A DNA stretch of 64,000 nucleotides from Fragum whitleyi. Its lineage: Eukaryota; Mollusca; Bivalvia; Cardiida; Cardiidae. Positions 48,137 through 59,900 of the stretch are shown one piece after another. Every line of letters begins with the position of its first letter. Position 1 is the first letter of the stretch. Below the pieces are notes generated by a model. It saw nothing but the letters and a program-made list of their open reading frames with translations. It made no database searches and was not told the DNA's origin. The stretch is taken from NCBI GenBank assembly GCA_948146395.1, contig OX411555.1, positions 40,885,225 to 40,949,224 of the forward strand, written 5' to 3'. The position numbers were made by a program, and so were the translations under genes.

Positions 48137-48951
48137 TATACTCAGTTCCAAAAGAAAGTGTGCACTTTCGAATTTTGAATGTCTCGGAAAATACAGAACC
48201 TACCGTCATGAAATGTAGAATGGCGTTCCCGGAAAGTATTTGCAAACGATATTTTATAACAAAAAATACGCGCTGTGCAAAAATTTTCTACTAAGTTGAG
48301 ACCTTTGATTTTGCATGTGCTTCACGCGTTGGATGACTATTTGGTCCGAAATGCATTCAGTTGAATCATTATAGCTTAGTTAATAATGAAAAAACATCTT
48401 CAATGCAATTGTGCATACTGCAACTGCGTGGTTTTACTCATGATTTACGAGGGTGAACGAAATCGAATTTTGTCAGATTTAGAACGTCAGCAAAATTGAT
48501 GACGCGTTCATTTTCTAGTAGAAATCGGGGGCGTCACTTTGTCAGGTATATAATGAACAAATCGAGGTGTCATAGAACGCCAAAGCACTATACGACGATA
48601 AGTTACTGGTCTTACAACATAGCAGTTACTACCGATTGGGCTCAAGTAACGTCTGTATGAAAAATCAAAGTTTTGTTTGAAAATGGTTTTGGGTGTCTCC
48701 TCTACAATGCAAGATAAGCACATAGCTCTCACAAGACAACAAGCTGTAAAGAGACCTAATCTTAACGCTGTTAATACTGTTTGCGCGCATCGAGCATGCG
48801 ATGCTTTGTCAAACTTTGATTTAACTTTAATTTGAAAAAGGTCTTATTTAAAGTATTACATCTAAATAACTCCATAAATGTCCTCCAACTTTGTTAAAAT
48901 CAAGAAAATGCAAAAAGTAAAAGTGCACACTTTCTTATGGATCTCGGTATA
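48137..48951. mobile_element. non-autonomous DNA transposon with about 30-bp TIRs
   Basis: The left end TATACTCAGTTCCAAAAGAA and the inverted right end TATACCGAGATCCATAAGAA continue into a shared AAGTGTGCACTT. The flanks are TA. The 815-bp interior has only short frames, none recognisable as a transposase, so it is probably a deletion derivative of a Tc1/mariner-type element. Confidence 0.7.
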
Positions 48952-49387
48952 GAACAGTGATTATATTCATCAAAGGAAAGTAATGGAATATCGCTCCAGT
49001 GTATTCAAATCAAATAAATGAACGATATTTAAATAACCTTCCGTTTGACTGGGTCCAAATCATTAATCTTTTCATTAATTATCGACAAGGTTTTTGGTCA
49101 CTTTGTGTATAGCGACAGACATGCGTTCAAAGATGTGTAGAAGGGAATTTTTCGTTGGTTCAATCCAGAACAGGGTTCAAATTATTGATAAATTTAATTC
49201 TAATCCTCACCTTGATAACCTCACGAGTATGGTGTTAAGTATCATGATCCAATCGACTTAAGGGATTACTTAAAAAGTTAAGTCAGAAGTCAAATTTCTA
49301 ATGTGATTATCCTTTTTGATGAATTACTTAGATAGAATTCCCGTTTAGATTTTAAATAGGGGATTTCTTACCAATATATTTGTGGGG

Positions 49388-49655
49388 TCGCCGTCATAGC
49401 GCAGTTGGTAGCGTCTCGGACTGTCGATCAAGAGGTCCAGTGTTCGATCCCCGACGGCGGCACTCATTCTTTCCAACTACATGTACTTGTCTCCCACCAA
49501 TGGATCGATAATCGTAGACCTATGTGCTTGAGCAGCTTGAGGCTAGGAAAGAATGTGATGGTTGTACTGGCGTGAGAAATACCAGGAATCCATTGCTAGG
49601 TGCTCCAGCTGCCGCGATTTAGCTGAGCAGCGTAAAACTCCATTCAAACAAATCA
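49388..49655 (+). repeat. tRNA-derived SINE, best-preserved copy
   Basis: The tRNA-like head starts GTCATAGCGCAGTTGGTAGC, with box B TGTTCGATCCCCG. The body is aataccaggaatccattgct ... gccgcgatttagctg, with a caaac tail. A foldback of another family follows directly (49658-49800). Confidence 0.85.
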
Positions 49656-49657
49656 GT

Positions 49658-49800
49658 ATATTTGTGACTAGTCGGGCAAAAGGGGACCATCCAGGAGTTC
49701 CGATGGTTAATTTTCGAACCTCGTCAGTATGCGTACTCCCGCTGACTAGGATCGTACTCAATGCCCTACGCAGATGGTCCCTTTTCTCTCCTAGGTAACA
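49658..49800. repeat. AAAAGGGACCATCTGGG foldback
   Basis: tttgtgactagtcgggcaaa aggggaccatcc at the left, gcagatggtcccttttctct at the right; inner arms 'ctcgtcagtatgcg' and 'gctgactagg'. Confidence 0.7.
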
Positions 49801-50274
49801 TATTAGAAAGAATGTGCTTTTTTGTTATTGTTGTTTTTTATTATGAAAGACTTACCTTGCTCCCTTTAGGTCACTAGATCCAATGTTTTATTTTCAAGCA
49901 CTAATCACGTGCTGATTATATAAATTCATTGACATTTTCATTGTGCTTTCTTGTTCGAAGCAAATCGTTACTAAAACACGCTTGTTTTTTCCAAGCATCT
50001 GTGAACAGACACTTTCAGCATGTATAAAGGACAAATTCGGAAGTGTCGTAATGTCGTATTTCAGTATTTATGCCTTTTCAAACCTGATAGGAGCATTTTG
50101 ATAACCCAAAACGAAACAGTTGTAAATGCCTATAAACTCATGTTATATACTATTTCGTGCCGAGTCATCAATGTATTTTCTTTGACATCTGGCATGCTTT
50201 GACCAAAAATGTAAGTCCCAGTAAAAAGGAGAAGACCGCCAAATTAATTGTTCTTGACCATTCACTTGGCCTTG

Positions 50275-51078
50275 ACCTTGAACCAAACCCTGAAATTCAC
50301 AGGAACATGTTTATGCCAAACAAGTAACAAGAGAATGACGAAAGCCCTTAATCACTCACCTGAGTTACTACTGCAAATTTTGTTTCCATGTAAGATAGAT
50401 TGTGTCAGGATGTAGGCAATATATGGCACCAGCGGCATTTTTTGACAATACTTAAATTAATATGGAGTCTTTGTCTCCATCAATTTTATGTAAGCAATGA
50501 TGTATATGGATCCTAAACTTTTGTTTTCATTAGATTTTGAGAAAGATCTTAACTTATATCCTGTGAAAGATGAAAATCCATAAGGGCCATATTCCAATAT
50601 TTTCCAACAGATCTGCCTCATTTTCAAACAGATCATTCCTTATCACCCTACAATCATCCTTTGGGAGTTTAAGGGAAATTCAATAATATTTGAGGACTAA
50701 ATCTCTTTAACAAGAATATTCTTAGCAAAAATCCATAAGGTCTCTTTGCCAGTGTTTTTCTTCAGATCAGACCTATGTTTGAAAGAGGCCTTCCTTATGA
50801 CCTTTCAATTGTCCCATGAAAGTTTCAGGGAAATCCTGTAATATTTTAAAACTTTAAAGCCAGGTTATTCTGAGAAAAAATCTATAATGCCCCTTTTCCC
50901 ATGTTTTCAGACAGAATGACCAACATTTTCAAAAGTGACCTTTTTTGAAACCATACAATCCTCCTGTGAAAGTTTAAATAAAATCAGAAAATTTGTGTGG
51001 ACTTTATTTGATAAACAAGATTTGATTACAGACAGGCGGACAGGCACAGAGGAACCATGTCACCGCTTTAACTTGAAC
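50275..51078. repeat. tandem-core element, about 150-155-bp period
   Basis: The phrase 'aaaatccataagg' or its variants occur near 50575, 50730 and 50879, ending in a short ACGG-like tract (acagacaggcggacaggcac). It directly abuts the inverted 165-bp element at 51083. Confidence 0.65.
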
Positions 51079-51082
51079 AAAC

Positions 51083-51790
51083 TAGAAAGCCATGAATGGC
51101 GTGAGTCGCTCCACAGGCTTGAAATTCTTGTAACAGCAAATCAAAGTTTTGACAAGATTTTTAGATATTTTGGGTTCTACTGATGTTGAAAAAGATTTTC
51201 AAAATTTCCACTATACATCATATAGAGAAATGACATCTGCCCATTAAAGACATATTTTTCATCCAATCGCAATAATATTTGGCTGCATGATAATGTGTCA
51301 CCCAAGGATTATACCAAAAATGTTTGATTGATATCCTTCTATTACATTCTGAGAAAATGATTTGCAAAGTTTCCACTATATAACATATAGAGAAATGACC
51401 TCCGCCCATAAAATCTATATTTTTCATCCAATCACAATAATTTTTTATAGATTGATAAAGTTCACCCAAGGATCATTCAAGTAAAATTTAATTGGTATCC
51501 ATCAGTTAGACCCTGAGAAAACTCACTTTTTACCATATTTGGAAATTAGCCATACCCATTAAATCCATGTTTTTCATTGGATCAAAATTTCTTGAACAAC
51601 TTTGAAAGAGGGTCACCCAAGGATCATTCCTGTGAATTTTGGTTGAAATTCATCCAGTAGTTTCTGAGGAGAAGATTTTTGAAGAAAAGTTTACGACCGG
51701 ATGCACAGACGGACGGACAGACACACGACGGACACAACGCCATGACAATAGCCCTAGTGGCCTTAAGGCCAGTGGAGAAAAAAACTAATT
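51083..51790 (-). repeat. tandem-core element, 165-bp period (copy 3, inverted)
   Basis: Reverse complement of the same family. It begins gaaagccatgaatggc, has core marks at 51240 and 51405 (165 bp apart), then the ACGG tract and ends 'gccatgacaatagccctagt'. Confidence 0.85.
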
Positions 51791-52170
51791 ATCCTTTAGA
51801 TGGTGAACACACATGTGTTGCTAACTTTTAAACCGATGTATTTAATGAGATGGAGGATAAAGGAGATGTTAGAACTTATCAAACAACAAAGAAATAAAGA
51901 CTCTTTGGCTGCATCCAGCCAACCTAAAATTACCAAAAAAATACACAAAAGCACAGGTATATATTATTCAATTGGCTATAAAAATTTCAAATCAGATGAT
52001 AAGTTGTTTTTTTTTTATCTAATATAGAATAATTTTTCTATCTTACATTCTTATTTGTGTTTGAAAAAAAAGGAATCTCACTGATCCACAATGAATAAAA
52101 CTTTATGTTCTGTAGAGCTAATTCCTGCATAATACTGATTCTAGTACTAAGCCACCAATTCTCTATTAAA

Positions 52171-52637
52171 GGATAGAAATAGAAAACCGTGGTATATGGG
52201 AAATAGACATGAGCCTTAGCAAGTTTCTATTTCCCATATACAGAGGCACAAGTTTTTCTATCTGACTAAGACCACGCTTTTCTTACACCTTCTCTATTTT
52301 TTTATCGAACCTCTAAATAATGAATAAGAGTAAATCTCCCTGGGATATTACTCTAATTAAGTATTAATATGCTTAAATAACTTATGAATCTTTTCCCGTG
52401 ACCATTTTAAACTCTTTTGCACTTTTGCTACTGTAGAAAGTCTTTAAGAAAAAAGAGCTGAATTAAATGCTAGTCATCTTTTTTAAATGACTCGGCCCCA
52501 AAAACCTGTCGAGTTTCATGTGATAGAAACACTACAAACCGTATATTTGTAAATACAACGCTCGGAGTTGTATCTGTGATATATACTTTTGAAATACTGT
52601 TCTCTGATTGGCCAATTCGCTTCAAGCGTGGTCTAAG
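52171..52637. repeat. AGACCACGC repeat (copy 2)
   Basis: Same order of parts as 28202-28635, including aagaccacgctttt and caagcgtggtctaa, and 'ctgttctctgattggcc' near the end. Confidence 0.75.
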
Positions 52638-52878
52638 TACTAAGGACCTATCTACATTTTCAATTCAAAGTGCTTTGAGTTGATAAGTGTCTATTCTGTT
52701 AAGGCACTTACAACCTTATCTTATAACTACACAAATATCCGTGTGATAACATCCCGTATGATATTTCTTATGATATCACAGTTATTTATAGAACAATGAT
52801 ATAATGCGGTTATTTTTAGAAACTTGTATTCCTGTAAGAAACATAGACGAAAACAAGACAAATAGCTATTATAAGATA

Positions 52879-53029
52879 AATATAATACGTACTGAATGTG
52901 TTGTATGAAAAAAATATCTAACTTGGTTGTGAGAATTGATAATTGTCTCGGCAGAGCCTCGACATTTATCAATTCTCACAACCTCGTTAGATGTTTTTGA
53001 ACATACAAAACACTAAGTATGTATTATAT
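52879..53029. repeat. TATAATACGTACT foldback
   Basis: Arms 'tataatacgtactgaatg ... atgaaaaaaatatctaac' and their complement; the loop contains tctcggcagagcctcgac. A second copy lies at 58228-58375 with the loop in the opposite orientation. Confidence 0.7.
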
Positions 53030-53351
53030 GTATAACAGTGTCTTCCAGATTCCTCAACATACAAATTCCATTAGAATTTAACTGCTACTGTAGTGTGTTA
53101 ATATTATTCATATTCAATGATTTTAAAACATTTTACTTTCAACTTGAATTACACCAAACTTTTTTAGTCCTATAATGGATCAAAATTTGGTATTGGAATA
53201 CGATTTTGCCTAATCTTCACTCTTCACTCCTTAATGGTCCCTTAATAAATGTTTAAATTTTCATATAGATTTTAAAATGTGGGAAAATCGGAAATGAACC
53301 ATTCTATCATTGAGTTGTTAAAATAAAGCATGATAAATGGAATGATATGTA

Positions 53352-53703
53352 AGTGTCTTAAAATATCAATGTTATCTGGTTTTGGCTGTGAGAAAATATC
53401 ATGACTTGGCAAAGCCTTGTCATGATAAATGCTCCCAACCCATCTTTAAACTAGGTGAAAAAGTATAGACCTCAATCAGAATGATTTCCAATCTTTCTTT
53501 AATTTTTTTTCCTGTCTATTTTTAAGATGGCATGAATACAAAATGCATTCTGGCCAAAAGAGAATAACATATTATTGTCTTTAAACATCAACATTATATG
53601 GTTAAGGATGGGAGCATTTATCATGACAAGACTTTGCCAAGTCATCATAATTTCTCACAGCCAAAACCAGATAACATTGATATCTTAAGACACTGACATA
53701 TTT
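53352..53703. repeat. large inverted repeat with about 95-bp arms
   Basis: gtcttaaaatatcaatgtta tctggttttggctgtgaga ... cttgtcatgataaatgctcc on the left; the complement lies at 53605-53703. A diverged single copy lies at about 11190-11300. It sits just 3' of the PYROXD2 stop. Confidence 0.75.
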
Positions 53704-53903
53704 TTCCATTTAACATGAAATCGCTTTCAGGGCTCAATTTGGTGAAACCTTCAAAATCAAAGAAATTCCTGTGATAGTGGTTCTGATTAGATCATATATA
53801 TCACATTGTTTTTAAAAATAGACTGCATAACATCATTTTTATGTTATCAGGTAGCTGTAGGTGATATCAGGTCAATAAGGCTTGATTGCACAATAAATTG
53901 ATA

Positions 53904-53980
53904 TCACAAGTTAAGTATTTTCTTGTCTGCAAGGACTTGTAAAGCTGCCAGTCTTCCTGGGGCCCCCATCACACCACCAC
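53904..53980 (-). CDS. PYROXD2: PYROXD2 last exon ([13 protein letters not shown])
   Basis: A 77-nt exon with acceptor ctgttttcag|GTGGTGG and stop TGA at 53904-53906. It encodes [20 protein letters not shown] and ILNL, completing the HPGGGVMGA motif. No clear polyadenylation signal was found in the few hundred bases downstream on this strand. Confidence 0.9.
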
Positions 53981-56900
53981 CTGAAAACAGAAATAGCTTT
54001 AGTAGTACATTTAATAAAACACTCTGTATTCAATATTTGGGCAAAAAATTGCCTTTTTCAAGAAAACAAAAAATATTCTAACACTACTACATAATAATTT
54101 TAACTGATACAGCCATTTTAAATTTATCTCACAAAGGATATGATGTCAACGTCGTTTTTCCATGTTCAGGCGAGGGTGACGTTCCTGCGCATAACTAGAC
54201 GTCAACTAACGTTATGTGGAACTGCACGTCTTTTACGTTGCAACCCAATGGCTGTACAGTTTGTAGCCTTTTAATCCATGCTGACTCATGGATTTGGCAC
54301 TCTGTCTGGTCTGCGGAGTACATCTTCTTTAAAACCGTAAATCTCACATCAGAGCTTGAATGCTTGCCCATTTTAAAATGGAGATTTATCGGTTTCTCGC
54401 GCTGAAAGCGTACATCCCTCATATGTTCTTTCATTCAACTGTCTCTCTGTCTCTCCCACATATACCAACTTATCACATCGTACACAACTTATTGCATACA
54501 TCACGTTCCTATCCCTGTAAGAAGTATGTGATGGCACATTGTATATTCTATTAGCCGTAGTATCCATGACCTGGTTACCTATCACTATATCACACATCGG
54601 ACAACCAGCGTCACATGTGCTACGACAATTTCGCGCCACACTATTTGTTTTACCGTGCACCAGGGTGTCACTCAGACTTTTGTCCCGCCTAAACGCCACT
54701 ATAGGGGGCTCTTTGAAAACCTTCTTCATTTTTTCAGACTCATACAACACCCTTGTGTGCTTATTTACCATCTTATGGATATCAGGCAGAAGATGCGAGT
54801 ACGTCAGAACTAACGGTACGCAGGAACACTCCTTTTTAGCATTCCTTCCCTTATTTCCAGCCAATAACATCTCTCTGTCAAGTTTGTCAACTCTCCCTTA
54901 TTGCGCTTCAATACTCTTCCCACTATACCCTCTCTGCCTAAGCTTATTCTTAAGAGTTTTTCTTTGTTTTTCATAGTCGGAACTCTTCTCACAAATTCGT
55001 TTAAGACGTAGAACAAGACCATAGGCTAATCCTCTTTTTGTTGACGGTGGGTGACATGAATTTTGATTGAGATACAATTGTCTGTCTGAAGGCTTGACAT
55101 AGAGTTCCGTATAAATGTGACCGTTTTCTTTTTTAACCAGTGTATCTAGAAATTCTATCTGCCGATGACTATACCGCAATTCAACCTTGATATTTTGATG
55201 TATATTGTTAGCATGGGCTGCGAAGTTTAAAAGTTCTTTCTTGCTCCCAAGCCACAGGCCAAAACCATAGTAAAATAAATCTTTTATAAAATGAAGGCTG
55301 GTGTTCTGTTTTCATTAGATGTTCATCCCATTTTCTCATATAAGTACACGCGAATTTTTTTCCGAGTTTAGAACCTATTACAACCCCTTCTGTAGTTACT
55401 ATCCCCAAACTGAAATACGTTATTTTCAAGGACAGTTTCTATCATTTGAAGGACATATTTCGAACTTATTAATGGTGAAGTTCTTGTGACTTGGCCAACA
55501 TACTGACCAAGTTTCATGAAGATTGGCCAATGATTGTTACCTCTAGGGTGTTAACAAAATTGTCATAAAGGCCCCTTTCTCAGTGTTAAAGCATGGATTC
55601 TTCTCATTTTCAAAAGAGTTCTTTCTTGTGACCTGGTCAATATTCTGATTAAGTTTCATGAAGATTTGGCCACATTTGTGGCCTCTTGAGTGTAAACAAG
55701 AAAATTTTCATTAAGGCCCCTTTTCCTGTAATATTGCATTGATCCTTCCCATTTTCAATAGAGTTCATCCTTCTGTTTTGGCCAACATTCTGACCAAGTT
55801 TTATGAAGATTGGGCCATATTTGTGGCCTCTAGTGTGTTAACAAGAAAATTGTCAAAAAGGCTCCTTTTCCGTGATAAGGCATGGATTTTCAATAGGGTT
55901 CAACCTTGTGTTTTGGCCAGCATTCGGACCAAGTTTCATGAGAATTTGGCCATATTTGTGGTCTCTAGAGTGTAAACAAGAAAATTGTCATTTAGGCCCC
56001 CTTTCCAATGATTTTGCATATATCCTTCACATTTTCGATAGGTTTCATCCTTGTGACCTGACCAACAATCTGACCTAGTTTCATGAAGATGATCTCACCA
56101 GAAGGCCTATACATTTACAATTGACTTAAAGATAGTGTACCGTAAGTAAGCACACCCCCATGACAATAGCTTTGGCGAGTGGAGCTAAAAAAAGGACTAG
56201 ACTGTCACAGAGCAGACCAACATCCCCTACAATGCTGACTGGAATGATGCCATGTTGATGAAAATACCTTTGGTTTCTCTGAAAACAGCAGAGATTCTAA
56301 TCCATCTATAATAAAAATTATCTTTTAATCCAGGGGTCAGTTCAAAACGATTGTTAAAGCCTATGAATATAGAGTCACTTACAATTGTTTAGAGCAAAAC
56401 CCTTGAAATTTAATCATTTACCTGGATGAGCCCCACTCCCACAAAGATACACATATAACCCTTGTACTGGTCTTGTATAATGGCCAACCTCACTGGAAGG
56501 TCTACACAAGTACAGTTGACTCAGAGATAGTGTACCATAACATTGATACATAACAAGTATTTAAGTAAAATCAAGGGATTGGGGCAAAACTATTGTAAAT
56601 GCCTATATCTATATAGGCACTTATAATAGATTTGCACTGAACCCGTAAAACGTATGACATCCAAATTTACCTGGATGAGCCCCACTCCCACAGAGATAAA
56701 GACCTTGTACTGGTGTTGAATAATGGCTGATCTCACTGGAGGGTCTACTCATGTACAGTTGATCTAAAGACATGGCTCCGTGAAAAATGTTCTACAAATT
56801 TGAAAAATATTGGCAAGATTTGAAATGTCATAAAGGAGGTTTGCTGAAAGGTGTTTTCTTTTAAATTTTAATAAACTATATCAAGAAAGAGATGTACAGA

Positions 56901-59900
56901 TAATTAGTCTAAAATCTTTGTTTCTCAATGAAACCCTGTGTTGTGGGTACTCACTTGAATTGTCTCAAGTTAATTTGAATGAGTACTCACAATGTCGGAT
57001 TTTTGCAAGCATAAATGAAATAATTTCATGCGTGAAATCCAAAATATCTGAAGCTCTAAAGAAGAAACTAGCATTATTCATTTATTGCAGAATTCTTGAT
57101 TCTATACACTGCAATTTCCTATTGTTTGTTTGAAATTTTGAATTTACAAATATTTTTGAGATATTAACAATAACTACATGTAACATGAAATGAAGAACTT
57201 AAAATTTGCTTTATCAAATGAAATTACTAAGCTTTGCTTTATCAAATTTTGATTTTTGTAGTGTTGAGCTACAATTTCTTAATCAAATGTTAAGATACAA
57301 TTTTTTCAATATCGCTAACCAAATTTTTGAGATAAAACTTTAAACTTGCTCATGTAAATGTAAAAATACACAAACTGCAACTGTTATAAGACTTCTACAA
57401 CTTAGCTAATGAAACATTTTAGGTATAACTATGACATTTTTGCTCCATGGACTGCTGAAATAATACTACTGCAACATTTCATTCTGATATACATGTACTG
57501 AGATAAATGCTTAAAGAACTAAACTTTTGCTGACTTAATTCATGGGTTCAACTACTTCTCTTCAGCTTACTTAAATTAATTGAGATAAACCAATAAAATT
57601 TTGTTTACCTTATTGTTGCTATAAAATTACATCTACTTTGTTCTTCAAACAGTTGAGATAAAACTCTTATAACCCTTGGCATGCTAAATAAAAATCTTTG
57701 CAAAAATGCATTCAATTAAGTGTTAAAAGCACTGAATGTACCAATTGTGAGTCAGTACTTGTTTTGAATATCTAATTCAATCGATAAACTTTTCTGGAAG
57801 AAAATCCAGATAGCAGACTAAAATCAGACTGCACATATATGCAGGATGATCGTTATCTATCCATCTTAGTAGGAATGTTCTGGGTCCAGCATGACAAGGG
57901 TTAACATGGCTTACCCCACCAGTCAATCCAAACACTTGTTCTAAATCAGGAGGCGTCAAAATATCTCTACCAACAACACTTTCTTTGAACCCAGGGGCAT
58001 ATTGCTCTATACAGTCAAACACTGTAAAATAGATGGTAACAATCTTCATATTGGCAATGCAAACATGTATAAATATCTCAGTGGAGAATTTCTTCATCTA
58101 AATTGGTATTTACTTTATACTTATTTATTTTGGTTCAATTGTGATGAAAGCTTAAGCTTATAGAGTTCCTCTCAAACACTCCATCCAAATGTTTTCAAAT
58201 GCTCATTTTTGGATGTGTAATCATAGGTTTATATACATACTTATTGTTTTGTATGAAAAGAAATATCTAACGTCGTTGGGGGAATTAATAACTGTTGAGG
58301 CTCTGCCGAGAAAATTATCAATTCCCACAATTGAGCTAGATATTTTTTCATACAATACACTAAGTATGTATTATATTTATCATTTAACCTCTATTGGCCT
58401 TGCTTTTGTTGATGTATCTATTTCTTGCAAATCCTTCACTCTCATATGTGATTAGAATGTTGAATGTTACGATAACTTTGATAGCATGTCCATAATGATC
58501 AGGTAATGTCTCAAGAAATTTCTATCAACAGACTTCTGCTGATTTATTTTAATCTGTCAGTTCTTGCGTGTTCCTAGTGCAATTAGTATGCAGGGGTGTA
58601 ATGAGACAATTTTAATAACTTTTTCTTAACTTACACAAGGAAACAATACAATATATGTATTCAAGTGCCTCACTCACACTGACCTTGCGTTGCTATGATT
58701 ATAAATTATGCTTTATAAAAAAATTTGCTTGAATTCATTTAATCAATCAATAGAACATGAATGAAGCTATCAATATTAGAAATGTTATCAAGAATCATCT
58801 ACAAATAAATGAGAGACAAGACTTTCTTGAAAGTTTTTGGTCAGCTCTCGTAGATTATTGCACCAAAATACAATGCTTTTTCCAAATATCATCACATAAC
58901 CAATGACTTTTCTTATCAAATGTACACTTTTTTTTAACAGATAAATGGTAAAAACCAATCTCCTTATTAGTATGGTTTACTGTTTCATGTACCTGTATCA
59001 GCATATTTATTCTTGTCTTGTTCTGTCCACTGTTGTCCATTAAGACAGTATGGTGTATATTGTGTAAACAGCAGAACCACATGACATCCAGGTGGAGCCA
59101 GTGTTGGATCTAGACTGGAGGGAATGGTCATCTCTATCATTGGCCTGTGAAAAAATAAAGATATGGATCAGCACAAGACACTAGTAACTGCCTATATGTT
59201 TATAGGCGGTTACAACTGTTTTGTGCTGAGCCATTTCTATGTGGTAATCAGAAAACTTGATGATGATTTTGGAGTTAAGGAGGTCCCTCTGTGCACAAGG
59301 TATATATGGTATTGACCCAATCAGACAACTTAATTGCTTCATAAAATATTCTTTTAATAAGAGCACTGCCTACGGGTGCCTACAATTGGCTGTTGAGCCT
59401 TGGATGAAGGGAAAAAAATCTAAGTCGAAAAAGTGGCATTATTTGCACAAAATCAATTGAGACTGATCCCTTTGATAGTATAGATTGCTCCTTTGATGGT
59501 AAACAAGTGTACCAAGTTTCAAGTGAATGCCTTCAGTAGAACCAGAGATAACACAAATGTCAAATTTTTAAATGACGACAACAACAACAACGATGACAAC
59601 AAAGACGACGACACCACCCCAGGTTATCTCCAAAAATAGCCTAGCTAAAAATGTCAGTGTTACAAGTAAACAGTTTCAGAAAAAAAATATTTGATAACAC
59701 AATTTCAATGTAAAGTTTGTCTAAAACTATTTTTACTGTATGAAAGTTAATAGAACACAACATTTCAATTACTCACCTGTTGGAATAAGAACCACATTTT
59801 GCATCTAAGTAAGCTTTATTGATTAGATCTGTGTTTTCACTGTTGATATGTATGGTACATTGATGATGTGGCATCACAGTTGTGTCCGACAGATTTGGAT

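Larger units (their letters stand above)
42871..53903. other. gene desert between DEGS and PYROXD2
   Basis: No supported exon. In 44140-45690 and 46890-47300 no repeat or gene is recognised beyond loosely repeated phrases ('acctaatggacctctaac' near 44960 and 45100). In 49810-50270 and 51800-52160 nothing is seen. Other stretches are covered by the listed elements. Confidence 0.6.

Noticed and set aside
49388..49465. Possible functional tRNA gene
   Set aside because: The head is tRNA-like, but the stems do not pair cleanly and the conserved SINE body follows; the same body recurs elsewhere in the window.
54214..54976. + strand frames of 63-145 codons
   Set aside because: Antisense shadows of the Penelope-like remnant, whose - strand frames match known domains.
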